From Desulfurellaceae bacterium bin18 (GTDB taxonomy: Bacteria; Desulfobacterota; Binatia; Bin18), in contig MPMI01000006.1 of NCBI GenBank assembly GCA_002238415.1, positions 62,001 through 126,000 on the forward strand: DNA of 64,000 nucleotides. The letters run 5' to 3'. Of the stretch, positions 9,432 through 17,883 are shown in pieces; the stretch's first letter is position 1; each line of letters begins with the position of its first letter. The notes under the pieces were generated by a model that was given only the letters and a program-made list of their open reading frames with translations, made no database searches and had not been told where the DNA came from. The position numbers and the translations under genes were made by a program.

Positions 9432-9583
9432 AGAGAATAAAAGACGAAAGTTTCACTTAAAGAGCAATTCTCATCGTATGATAAAAGATAATAATAAAAT
9501 GAAACATAGAAAAATAAAAGAGCCCCTAGGAAATAAAAACCCGTAAGGAGGCAGAATGGGGGGAGAGGCGTTTTTCAGACCAC
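9432..9583. other. AT-rich spacer upstream of the giant gene
   Basis: This 152-bp spacer separates the giant minus-strand gene from the 3' end of the M20 peptidase gene. Bases 9480-9540 are strongly A/T-rich (runs such as ATAAAAGATAATAATAAAA), unlike the surrounding GC-rich chromosome. It probably holds the promoter for the island operon, but I cannot pick a convincing -35/-10 pair. The ATG at 9431 has no clear purine-rich binding site within 15 bases. Confidence 0.4.
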
Positions 9584-10933
9584 TTAGCCGAAGTGTCGAA
9601 GCAGGTGACACAGGATGCGAAAGCCGTCCTGCATATGGGACAGTTCGGCAAATTCGTTCGGCGCATGGTAGGCTTCATTTCTGCCGAAACCGGTAATCTG
9701 CACGTCAAAGCCGTGCTCCTGCAGGAAGCGGACATAGGGCAGACTGCCCGTCAGGGCAAAGGGCTGAGCGTCGGGTCGTACGGCCGCAACCGCTTGGGCT
9801 AGGGCTGTATAGCCGGCTGAGGTCCGGTCACACGCCATTCCGCCGGACGGCGTTCCCAACATCTCAAACCGGGCCGTCCCGACCTGTCCGTTGCAGGCAT
9901 AGCGGCCTGGGCCAAAGACCGGCAGTTGGCTGACATCCAGCCTTTCCAGAAAGGCCGCCAGCCCTTTTTTCACTCCGTCGGGGTCATACCACGGCGTCAG
10001 GCGAATATCGCCTTCAATACGGGCTGTAGACGGAATTTTCGTCAGCGTATCATTCTTAACCTGTACCCGCGTCGGTTTGAGCGACGACGGTGCGCGAAAG
10101 CCGTACTCGTGTTCTTTTGGGTGAACGGGATAGTGGGCGTAAAACCACTGCTGGAGGGCGCGGGTCACTTCCGTGGCCAGTTCTGCAGCATTGATCCCGT
10201 TTTGTGGAAATCCCGAATGGCTGCCCTTGCCTTCAATAGCCAGTCGCCACAGGGCCATCCCGGCGGTTGCCGTGGTTGGTCCGAAGTCAGCACTATCGAT
10301 CCAGTACAGCGGTCCGTTCTTGAGGTGATCAAGCCGGCCGTCCTTGACCAGCCGACCAATCCCGACGCCGTGCGTGTTGGAGAGTTCTTCATCGGCAATA
10401 ATGACCCCGACCACACTGTGGTCGAGCTCCACCTCAGATTCGGCGAGCTGGGCAAAGAGGTCGGTCAGAACAGTCACATGGCCCAGGCAGTCGGTAACCC
10501 CTCGCCCATACAAACGGTCTCCCTCGACCTGCAACGCAAAGGGCGGGCGCTGCCAGTCTTTTGGGTCGGCCGGCACCACATCGAGATGGGCACCCACGAA
10601 AGCAACGGTCTGGTTGGTACGTCCAACAGAACGGCCCGGATAGCTCAGGATCAGATTCCCGCGGCCTTTAGCATAACTCACCCGTTCCACCTGCAAGCGG
10701 CCACGGGCGGTATAGGCGGATAGCTCGTCGAGAACGATATCTCCGGCGAGATCTTCTTGTGGGGGCGGCTGCGCCTGGGACGGAGAATTCTGTAGGCGCT
10801 CCCCAACGGCAACCAGGGCGCGCAGGACGCGCAGAAAGCGGTCCGTATTCAGCCGCCACTGACCGAGGTCCGAGGGCGGAACGGGATGATAAGCGGAGTG
10901 CTGCCGGCGCCAGCGGCTCCAGGGCCAGGCCAT
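9584..10933 (-). CDS. M20 family metallopeptidase / amidohydrolase
   Basis: A 449-residue zinc hydrolase of the ArgE/DapE/carboxypeptidase G2 family. Metal-site motifs are GAHLDVVPA, GRGVTDCLGH and ADEELSNTHG, followed by the family's dimerisation insert and a C-terminal metal ligand region. The TDCLGH segment differs from the common TDMKGG. The start is ATG at 10933, beginning MAWPWSRW, 17 bp after the stop of the upstream CMD-family gene and preceded by AAGGAG; an upstream in-frame extension would overlap that gene and lacks family character. It forms a two-gene minus-strand unit with the CMD protein. The substrate is unknown; an N-acyl amino acid or dipeptide is likely. Confidence 0.85.
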   Translation of the reverse strand: MAWPWSRWRRQHSAYHPVPPSDLGQWRLNTDRFLRVLRALVAVGERLQNSPSQAQPPPQEDLAGDIVLDELSAYTARGRLQVERVSYAKGRGNLILSYPGRSVGRTNQTVAFVGAHLDVVPADPKDWQRPPFALQVEGDRLYGRGVTDCLGHVTVLTDLFAQLAESEVELDHSVVGVIIADEELSNTHGVGIGRLVKDGRLDHLKNGPLYWIDSADFGPTTATAGMALWRLAIEGKGSHSGFPQNGINAAELATEVTRALQQWFYAHYPVHPKEHEYGFRAPSSLKPTRVQVKNDTLTKIPSTARIEGDIRLTPWYDPDGVKKGLAAFLERLDVSQLPVFGPGRYACNGQVGTARFEMLGTPSGGMACDRTSAGYTALAQAVAAVRPDAQPFALTGSLPYVRFLQEHGFDVQITGFGRNEAYHAPNEFAELSHMQDGFRILCHLLRHFG

Positions 10934-10949
10934 ATTGGGAGGCTTCTCC

Positions 10950-11327
10950 TTACACGCCCTCAGCTTCAAAGACTTCTTTGGCGACCTGAAACGCGTTGAC
11001 GGCGGTTGGCGCGCCGGCATAAAAAGCCATCTGGATTAAAATCTCAATAATTTCTTCCTTGGTCAGGCCGGCGTTCAGACCATTCGCGATATGGCTCTTG
11101 AGTTGAGGCAGCCGCTGCATGGCCGTCAGGGCCGCAATCACGGCCACGCTGCGCATTTTGAGCTCCAGCCCCGGCCTGGTCCAGACCCGGCCGAAGACGA
11201 CCTCATTCAACATCTCATCCAGGTCCGGAGCGAGTTCGGCCAGCGCGCTGGCCGAGGCCCCGAAGCGGTCTCCACTCAGCTTTTTTCGGATTTCGATTCC
11301 TTTTTCCAGATCGCTCTGATTTGCCAT
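10950..11327 (-). CDS. Carboxymuconolactone decarboxylase (CMD) family protein
   Basis: A 125-residue all-helical protein of the CMD/AhpD fold. The conserved stretch runs from MRSVAVIAAL through LKSHIANGLNAG to EIIEILIQMAFYAGAP, close to 4-carboxymuconolactone decarboxylase itself. The AhpD Cys-x-x-Cys pair is absent, so peroxidase activity is unlikely. The start is ATG at 11327 with AGGAGG immediately upstream; an ATG at 11332 is out of frame. It lies 17 bp before the M20 gene and is divergent from the LLM gene at 11534. In protocatechuate breakdown such proteins decarboxylate a lactone, but the other pathway genes are not here, so the true substrate is open. Confidence 0.85.
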   Translation of the reverse strand: MANQSDLEKGIEIRKKLSGDRFGASASALAELAPDLDEMLNEVVFGRVWTRPGLELKMRSVAVIAALTAMQRLPQLKSHIANGLNAGLTKEEIIEILIQMAFYAGAPTAVNAFQVAKEVFEAEGV

Positions 11328-11533
11328 GGCATCCCTCCTGCGCTGTAAAATATGTGGCTTGGGGACTATACCGCAGGCCAAGCGGCGGCAACAAGGGCGG
11401 CTCCGGACGGCGTGTCTTTGGGCTCCCCATTCCTGCCCGGAGCGTGTCGTTGTTCTTGACAGACCTACTCCGGGCATGCTCAACACAAACAATGTACTCT
11501 GCACGAGGGAGTGTGGAGCAGAGGAGGGAATAC

Positions 11534-12619
11534 GTGAGATTTGGTCTTTTCTACCAGCTGCCGTGCGCCGATACCCAGACCCAGACAACACGCTATCAAG
11601 AGACGATTGAACAGATTATCCATGCTGAGCAACTCGGTTTCGATTGTGCCTGGCTGGCGGAACTGCACTTTTATAAGCACTTCTCGATTATGTCGTCGCC
11701 GCTGATTGTGGCCACGGCTATTGCCCAACGGACCCAGCGCATCCGCCTGGGCATTGCCGTCAACCTACTGCCGCTCTGGCACCCGGTCCGCAACGCCGAA
11801 GAGGGGGCGACGGTCGATCTGTTGAGTAACGGACGCCTGGAGTTCGGCGTCGGACGCGGGACGATACCGCTCCATTTTGCCGGCTTTGACCGCTCCCGAG
11901 ACGACAGCCGTGAGCGCTTTGAAGAAAGCCTGGAGATCATCAAACAGGCCTGGACGAATGAGTCGTTTTCCTATGACGGCAGCTATTACACAATTCCGGA
12001 AACCAGTGTCGTACCCAGACCACTGCAACAGCCCCATCCACCCATCAGGATCGCCGCCAACAGCCCGGAAACCGCGGTGTTTGCCGGGAAAATCGGCCAT
12101 CCGATATTTGTGGCATCGGTCACCAATCCCCTGCCCAAGATGTTTGAGCAGGTCGCAACCTATCGCCACTCCTGGAACGAACACGCCCCCCATAACGGGC
12201 AGTCCACCCACCCCATGTACCCGCCCCAGGATGTCTCAACCATGTTTTTTATGCACCCAGGTGAAAGCCTGGAGCAGGTTCGCCAGACGGTAGAGCCGAG
12301 CATTCGGCATTACTTCGGGAGCGTCCTGGGCATGATGACCAGCGGAACGACCAAACAAGAGGACATGGAGTCGTACCGCTATACCGCGGAGATCCGTAAA
12401 AATCTGGAGAGTATTACCTTTGAGCAAGTCGTTGACAGCATGGCTATTTTCGGCCCCGCCGACGCCTGTGTGGACCGGATTCGCCAGCTCCATCAAGAGC
12501 TCAATATGAACGAACTGATCTGCTGGTTTAATCCGGGCGGCATGGTGCCGCATGAGCAGGTCAAGGCCGCCATGACCCGTTTTGCGCAGACCGTCATTCC
12601 TGAGGTCAAAAATCTCTAG
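11534..12619 (+). CDS. LLM class flavin-dependent oxidoreductase
   Basis: A 361-residue luciferase-like (beta/alpha)8 enzyme. It shows the bacterial-luciferase pattern: an N-terminal GLFYQLP strand, AEQLGFDCAWLAELHF, GIAVNLLPLWHPVRNAEE, the GRLEFGVGRG phosphate-binding stretch and EESLEIIKQAW. Such enzymes use FMN or F420 to oxygenate or reduce substrates. The start is GTG at 11534, six bases after GAGGAGG (11521-11527); longer upstream readings run into the divergent promoter region. It leads the plus-strand block of catabolic genes that reaches 23575. Length and motifs fit FMN-dependent alkanal-type monooxygenases better than the F420 group, but no substrate can be assigned. Confidence 0.88.
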   Translation: MRFGLFYQLPCADTQTQTTRYQETIEQIIHAEQLGFDCAWLAELHFYKHFSIMSSPLIVATAIAQRTQRIRLGIAVNLLPLWHPVRNAEEGATVDLLSNGRLEFGVGRGTIPLHFAGFDRSRDDSRERFEESLEIIKQAWTNESFSYDGSYYTIPETSVVPRPLQQPHPPIRIAANSPETAVFAGKIGHPIFVASVTNPLPKMFEQVATYRHSWNEHAPHNGQSTHPMYPPQDVSTMFFMHPGESLEQVRQTVEPSIRHYFGSVLGMMTSGTTKQEDMESYRYTAEIRKNLESITFEQVVDSMAIFGPADACVDRIRQLHQELNMNELICWFNPGGMVPHEQVKAAMTRFAQTVIPEVKNL

Positions 12620-12717
12620 CGCAAAAATCCGTTTGGTCTCCGGCCAGAAATACGCTAGATAAGAGCAATACTGCTTAACACCAGGTTTGAGAACATTCTA
12701 TACACAGGAGGGTCGCT

Positions 12718-13992
12718 ATGGGACGTATATTTTTTCGCGGTGTGAATCTGATTGACGGTGAGCATAAGCCCCAACCCAATTCTACCGTGGTGGTGCAGGG
12801 ACAGCGCATCAAGGCGGTTGGGAAAAATGGCGATATGCCCAAGCCCAACGCCAAAGATGTTGTGTATGATCTGAGTGGAAAATCTCTCATGCCGGGCATG
12901 GTCCAGTGCCACTATCATGTCGCCTACGCCAATGTCGGCGACATGAACGATATTGACATGAAATATCCGCCGACCTATCTGACGCTCATCGCGGCCAAGA
13001 ACGCCGAGCTGCTGCTGAGCTGTGGCTACACCGGTGCGGCTGGAGCGGGCTCGATGCACAACATCGATGTCACGCTGAAAAAGGCCATTAACTCGGGCAT
13101 GATTCCGGGTCCGCGGTTTCTGGCCTGTGGCCGGGACGTGGTGACCACCGGCGATTCGGTCGATTGCCATCCCAACTTCTGGAAGATGGGCATGGACGGC
13201 TTAGCCCGCGTGTGCGACGGACCGGACGATTTTCGCAAAGCCGTGCGGGAAGAAATCAAGATGGGTGTGGACATCATCAAACTCTACCCGACCGGCGGAC
13301 ATGGCCTGATGTGGGATGAGGACACCATGACCATGAGCCAGGACGAAATCGACTCCGCGACCACCGCCGCCCATGAACGGGGCCGAAAAATTCGGGGTCA
13401 TATTATTTCCAAGAAAGGTATCCTGGCCGCCCTCCAAGCCGGCATGGATGTGATCGACCACGGCGACCGGATGGATGACGAGTGCATTGAGGGCATGCTC
13501 GCACAAGAGACTTTTGTGGTGCCGAGCCTGTACTTCCCCTGGAAAGTCGTCGAGGAAAAACGTCGTACGGGTTCGAGTGACTGGGGCGGTGTCGACAGCA
13601 TGGAGCGGAATCTGGAGCACTCGTATGACGTCCTGCCCAAAGCCAATAAGGCTGGGGTGAAATTGGTCATCGGTGACGATTTCGGTATCGCCTCCATGCC
13701 GCACGGCGAGTACGCGTGTGAGCTGGAAGCCTATGTGAAGGGCGCCGGCATCCCGGCCAACGAGGTCCTGCGCTGGGCCACCAAGAATGGCGCGGAGTTG
13801 CTCGGCATGGGCGATGAACTGGGGACCATCGAGCCGGGCAAGATCGCCGACCTCCTCATCGTCAAGGGCAATCCGGCCAAAGACATCACCATCCTGCAGG
13901 ATAAAAAGAACCTGCATGCCATCATGAAGGATGGCGAGTTTTACCGGAACGAGCTGACCCCGAGCCGGGCCAGACTCCAGAGCGCGGCGTAG
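12718..13992 (+). CDS. Metal-dependent amidohydrolase (imidazolonepropionase-like)
   Basis: A 424-residue amidohydrolase-superfamily protein. The N-terminal beta-sandwich strand FFRGVNLIDG is followed by the first metal motif in GMVQCHYHVAY (H-x-H), later HGDRM and GDDFG with the likely catalytic aspartate, then the C-terminal ATKNGAELLG and GTIEPGKIADLLIV signatures of the family. The ATG at 12718 has ACACAGGAGGG upstream. It hydrolyses C-N bonds of cyclic amides, dipeptides or xenobiotics in known relatives; the substrate here is unknown. A strong terminator follows at 14019, so it ends the LLM-led transcript. Confidence 0.87.
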   Translation: MGRIFFRGVNLIDGEHKPQPNSTVVVQGQRIKAVGKNGDMPKPNAKDVVYDLSGKSLMPGMVQCHYHVAYANVGDMNDIDMKYPPTYLTLIAAKNAELLLSCGYTGAAGAGSMHNIDVTLKKAINSGMIPGPRFLACGRDVVTTGDSVDCHPNFWKMGMDGLARVCDGPDDFRKAVREEIKMGVDIIKLYPTGGHGLMWDEDTMTMSQDEIDSATTAAHERGRKIRGHIISKKGILAALQAGMDVIDHGDRMDDECIEGMLAQETFVVPSLYFPWKVVEEKRRTGSSDWGGVDSMERNLEHSYDVLPKANKAGVKLVIGDDFGIASMPHGEYACELEAYVKGAGIPANEVLRWATKNGAELLGMGDELGTIEPGKIADLLIVKGNPAKDITILQDKKNLHAIMKDGEFYRNELTPSRARLQSAA

Positions 13993-14016
13993 TCGCACGC
14001 GACTCGCACGATGACG

Positions 14017-14046
14017 AAGGGGCACGGCCTACCGTGCCCCTTTTTG
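14017..14046 (+). terminator. Rho-independent terminator after the amidohydrolase
   Basis: A 9-bp perfect stem GGGGCACGG (14019-14027) / CCGTGCCCC (14032-14040) with a 4-nt loop is followed directly by TTTTT. It sits 25 bp after the amidohydrolase stop, between it and the next plus-strand gene. Confidence 0.9.
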
Positions 14047-14108
14047 TTGGCGTCCAGGCTTTTCAAGTCGTCCGTCTTTCGCTACGAGAAGAGGAGGAAA
14101 GGAACCCT

Positions 14109-15242
14109 ATGAGCCGGGTTATTGACGCGGACAGCCATTTCATGGAGCCGCTCGACTTATGGGAGCGCTATATCGAACCGGAGTTTCGAGCTCGCTGCCT
14201 GCGCTTCACCCAGGATCCGCAGACCGGCAGGCATGCCATGCTCATCAACGAATCAAAACGGATTCGTGGGGTGGGTGAGTTCAGCATGGAAGACCTGCTC
14301 GGCGTCGGCGTCGGATACGGCCAGAAGGAGGATGGCTCCGGGCTGGGTTCCTTTGACTTTTCCAGCGCGTTTAATAATACCTTCGAAGACATGGACCGGC
14401 GGATCGCCTACTTGGATAACGAGGGTTTTGAGTGCCAGTTTATCTATCCGACTCTGGGGCTGATGTGGGAGGGTCAGGTGACCGACCCGGATTTGGCGGC
14501 CGCCCACTGTCGCGCCTATAACACCTGGACGCTGGAGGTGTGCGCCAATCACCGCAGCCGGCTGTATCCGGTCGGGCATATTTCTCTGCGCCAGCCCACG
14601 CAAGCCGTGCGCGAAATCGAGCGTCTGGCCGATGCGGGCATGCGAACGATCTTTGTCGGAGCCCAGCCGGTTGACGGCAAGAGTTTCGGCAGTCCGGATT
14701 TTGACCCGGTCTGGGACGCCGCCCAGTATCACGACATGGCGGTGGGTATCCATCTGGTCGTGCATCGTAACTACCTGGGTCACGACTGGTATGCGGACCG
14801 CCGGCCCGGCTTCATGTTCCTGAGTATGAACGGCATTCAGGACCCCCGCATGGCCCTCACCACCATGGTCTACGACGGGGTGTTCGAGCGCTTCCCCAGG
14901 CTGCGCGTCGCCACCATTGAATCCGCCAGCGGTTGGGTCGTAGAGTGGCTCGACCGCCTTGACTACCGCTACAGCTATATGGGCCACTCGTGCCAGATGG
15001 AGCGTCCGGCCAGCGAGTATTTTGAGCGGAACATCTGGATTGCGGCCGACCCGGATGAGCGTCTGCTGCCCTATATGGTTGAACTGCTGGGCGACCACAA
15101 GTTTTTTATCGGCTCGGACTACCCCCACGCCGAAGGCTTTACCGACCCGGTTGCCAAGGCGCGCAGCGCCCTGCACACCCTGCCGGATGTATCGGTCAAC
15201 AAAATATTGGGAGAAAACGCGGTCCAGTTTTTTGGACTCTAA
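14109..15242 (+). CDS. Amidohydrolase family protein (ACMSD-like)
   Basis: A 377-residue TIM-barrel hydrolase/decarboxylase of the amidohydrolase_2 group, the family of aminocarboxymuconate-semialdehyde decarboxylase and gamma-resorcylate decarboxylase. Visible are IDADSHFMEPLDLW at the N terminus, GIHLVVHRN in the middle, ATIESASGWVVEWLDR, and the terminal SDYPHAEG metal motif followed by KILGENAVQFFGL. The ATG at 14109 is preceded by GAGGAGGAAAGG. It starts a new transcript after the terminator and is followed at 25 bp by a SnoaL-like gene. Relatives in this type of neighbourhood act on aromatic or ring-cleavage intermediates; the substrate is not identifiable. Confidence 0.87.
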   Translation: MSRVIDADSHFMEPLDLWERYIEPEFRARCLRFTQDPQTGRHAMLINESKRIRGVGEFSMEDLLGVGVGYGQKEDGSGLGSFDFSSAFNNTFEDMDRRIAYLDNEGFECQFIYPTLGLMWEGQVTDPDLAAAHCRAYNTWTLEVCANHRSRLYPVGHISLRQPTQAVREIERLADAGMRTIFVGAQPVDGKSFGSPDFDPVWDAAQYHDMAVGIHLVVHRNYLGHDWYADRRPGFMFLSMNGIQDPRMALTTMVYDGVFERFPRLRVATIESASGWVVEWLDRLDYRYSYMGHSCQMERPASEYFERNIWIAADPDERLLPYMVELLGDHKFFIGSDYPHAEGFTDPVAKARSALHTLPDVSVNKILGENAVQFFGL

Positions 15243-15266
15243 CCCAAGTCAAGTAAGGAGGGAGCT

Positions 15267-15737
15267 ATGAATCTCGAAGACATCGCCCAACGCGTCCAAA
15301 CGCTCGAAGACGTCGAGGCCATCAAAAAGCTCAAGGCCCGCTACTGTGCCGGGGCGGACGAGCGAGATGAAGACAAGTTTGTCGGCTGCTTCACGGAAGA
15401 TGCCGTCTGGGACGGCGGCAATTTCGGCCACTATGAAGGTAAAGCCGCCATTCGGGAATTTTTTGGCACTATTCCTCAGGTCCTGTCATTTGCCATTCAC
15501 TACGTGATGAATCCGCGTATTGAGGTCAACGGAGACACGGCCACCGGCTATTGGTATCTGCTGGAGCCCTGCACCATGCTCGAAGGCGGTGAGCAGGCGG
15601 TCTGGGGTGTAGCCAAATACGAAGAAGAATACGTCCGGGAGGACGGGGAGTGGAAAATCCGCAACCTGATCCTCGCTCCGGAGTGCTGGACTCCGTTTGA
15701 ACAAGGCTGGGTCAATCAGCAGTTTATTGGACAATAG
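15267..15737 (+). CDS. SnoaL-like / NTF2-fold protein
   Basis: A 156-residue cone-shaped alpha+beta barrel protein. The opening VQTLEDVEAIKKLKARYC, then DERDEDKFVGCFTEDAVWDGG and YEGKAAIREFFG, are typical of SnoaL_4/nuclear transport factor 2 proteins such as scytalone dehydratase and ring-hydroxylating dioxygenase beta subunits. The start is ATG at 15267 with AAGGAGGGAG upstream. It is in the same transcript as the ACMSD-like amidohydrolase (25-bp gap). It is probably a small dehydratase, isomerase or accessory fold for that enzyme. Confidence 0.85.
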   Translation: MNLEDIAQRVQTLEDVEAIKKLKARYCAGADERDEDKFVGCFTEDAVWDGGNFGHYEGKAAIREFFGTIPQVLSFAIHYVMNPRIEVNGDTATGYWYLLEPCTMLEGGEQAVWGVAKYEEEYVREDGEWKIRNLILAPECWTPFEQGWVNQQFIGQ

Positions 15738-15806
15738 ATCTCATTGGCGGGCCGCCCAGTGGCCCGCCAGCCGAGTTTCTACCCGAGTGCCACCGCTACG
15801 TCATAT

Positions 15807-17882
15807 ATGACCACCTATAGCTTAGGCGTCGATGTCGGCGGGACCTTCACCGACTTGGTGTGTGCGGACGAGTCCGGACAGACGCAGACCGAGAAAGTCC
15901 TGACGACCGGAGAGAATCAAGCCCTGGGCGTTCTCAACGGCATCGGCAAATTGGCCCGCAAATATGGACTGGCCGAGCAGGATTTTCTCAGCCGGATAGC
16001 GGTTGTTGTCCATGGCACAACGGTCGCCACCAACACCATGCTGGAATACACCGGCGCCACTACCGGGCTGATCACCACCGCCGGCTTTCGCGATACCATA
16101 GAGATCCGTCGCAACTATAAAGAAGCGGCTTTTGATATTCACCTCCCGGCCCCGTATCAGATCGTCCCGCGTCGCCGGCGTCTCGGCGTGACCGAGCGGA
16201 TTGATTACGCCGGTCAGGTCGTCAAACCCCTGGCAGAAGCCGAGGTCCGTGCGGCCGTGCAGCGCCTGGCGGATATGCAGGTCGAAGCCATAGCCGTGTG
16301 TTATCTGTTTGCGTTTTTGAATCCCGTTCACGAACTCCGCACGCGTGAGCTTATTCATGAGTTACTGCCCGATGTTCATATCTCACTGTCGTCAGAGGTC
16401 CTGCCCCAGGTCCGCGAATTCGAGCGCCTGAGCACAACCCTGGTCGATGCCTATGTCACCCCTCGCTTACAAAAGTATTTGGAGCGGCTGGACATGGAGT
16501 TTCGTCAGCGCGGATTTCAGGGCGACATCTTCATCATGCAGGGCAATGGCGGCATCGTGGGCCTGGAACAGGCCAGGGCCCACGGCGTCCAGGCCCTCCT
16601 GTCCGGGCCGGCCAGCGGCGTTGTGGCCGGCGCGTATCTGGGCCAGGCGTCCGGATTCAAGGATGTCATCACCGTTGATATGGGGGGCACGAGCTTCGAT
16701 GTCTGCCTGGTGCAGGACGGTCGGCCCAAGACCGGCACCGATCAGTGGATGAGTCGGTATCGGATAGCGGTTCCATTTATCGATATTCACACCATTGGCG
16801 CCGGTGGCGGCAGTATCGCCTGGGTCGACGAGGGAGGCGCGCTGCGCGTTGGCCCACAGAGCGCAGGAGCCCATCCGGGCCCGGCGTGTTACGGCTTTGG
16901 CGGCCAAGAGGCCACGGTCACGGACGCGGACGTGGTCCTGGGCTATATCAGTCCCGAGTCTTTCCTGGGCGGCGAGATGCGGCTGGACGCTGAGGCGGCC
17001 CGACAGTCAATCGAGACCAGGGTCGCTCAGCCGCTGGATATGAGCCTGCTGGAAGCGGCCAGCGGTATTTTTCGTATTGTCAATAACGGTATGAGCAATA
17101 GCGTTCGGCGGGTTTCTCTGGCAAAAGGCTATGACCCACGTGACTTCGCGCTGACCGCGTTCGGTGGCGGCGGCGCCATTCATGCCGGGGCACTGGTCGA
17201 AGACCTTGGCATTCAAACCATTCTGATTCCCAAAGGCACAGCTCCCGTCCTGTGCGCCCTGGGCGACCTCTTGTCCGATCTGCGGGTGAGTCGGGTCCGT
17301 AGTTTCTATGCGCGTGGGAGTGAGTTGGACCTGGAGGCCATGAACGCCCAGTTCCGGCATATGCGCGAGGAAGCCCTGGGGTTGTTCGGGAGTCAGCAGC
17401 ACCACCTGGGCCAGACTTTTGCCCAATTCTCGCTTGAGATGCGCTATATCGGCCAGACACACGAAGTGACGGTTCCGGTTACCATGCAGGCAGGGCAGCT
17501 CAGTACCACAGATATAGCGACAACGATCCAGGGCTTTCACAATCTGCACGAGCAGTTATACACCTTTCAGAAACCCGAGGATGAAGTCGAAATTCTCAAT
17601 ATCCACCTCGACATCGTCGGACAAAGAGCAAAACCGGCCTTGCAAACAGCCCGCCGGGGCAGTCGGGAGGCTCAGATTGCATTGCAGGGCACCCGACCCG
17701 TTTATTCGGCCTCGACCCAAGACTATGTTGAGACGGATATTTATAACGGGGAGCAACTCGTGCCGGGGCATTGTGTGGTCGGCCCGGCCATCATCGAGGA
17801 AGCCCGCACCTCCATCGTCCTTTTTACCGGCCAGCGGGCGACCCTCGACGAGCATCTCACCTATGTGATTGAGGTCGAGTGA
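15807..17882 (+). CDS. hyuA: Hydantoinase A / oxoprolinase family, ATP-dependent subunit
   Basis: A 691-residue protein with the actin-like ATPase arrangement of HyuA. An N-terminal phosphate loop GVDVGGTFTDLV is followed by VVHGTTVATNTMLEYTGA, GNGGIVGLEQA, LSGPASGVVAGA, VDMGGTSFDVCLV and AGGGSIAWVD. It hydrolyses cyclic amides (N-methylhydantoin, 5-oxoproline) or activates a carboxylase substrate at the cost of ATP, together with HyuB. The ATG at 15807 is chosen because homology begins there; there is no strong binding site, and the upstream in-frame stretch is proline/arginine-rich without family character. The next gene starts one base after its stop. A two-HyuB arrangement also occurs in acetophenone-carboxylase-type systems, so carboxylation is an alternative. 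Confidence 0.9.
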   Translation: MTTYSLGVDVGGTFTDLVCADESGQTQTEKVLTTGENQALGVLNGIGKLARKYGLAEQDFLSRIAVVVHGTTVATNTMLEYTGATTGLITTAGFRDTIEIRRNYKEAAFDIHLPAPYQIVPRRRRLGVTERIDYAGQVVKPLAEAEVRAAVQRLADMQVEAIAVCYLFAFLNPVHELRTRELIHELLPDVHISLSSEVLPQVREFERLSTTLVDAYVTPRLQKYLERLDMEFRQRGFQGDIFIMQGNGGIVGLEQARAHGVQALLSGPASGVVAGAYLGQASGFKDVITVDMGGTSFDVCLVQDGRPKTGTDQWMSRYRIAVPFIDIHTIGAGGGSIAWVDEGGALRVGPQSAGAHPGPACYGFGGQEATVTDADVVLGYISPESFLGGEMRLDAEAARQSIETRVAQPLDMSLLEAASGIFRIVNNGMSNSVRRVSLAKGYDPRDFALTAFGGGGAIHAGALVEDLGIQTILIPKGTAPVLCALGDLLSDLRVSRVRSFYARGSELDLEAMNAQFRHMREEALGLFGSQQHHLGQTFAQFSLEMRYIGQTHEVTVPVTMQAGQLSTTDIATTIQGFHNLHEQLYTFQKPEDEVEILNIHLDIVGQRAKPALQTARRGSREAQIALQGTRPVYSASTQDYVETDIYNGEQLVPGHCVVGPAIIEEARTSIVLFTGQRATLDEHLTYVIEVE

Positions 17883-17883
17883 T

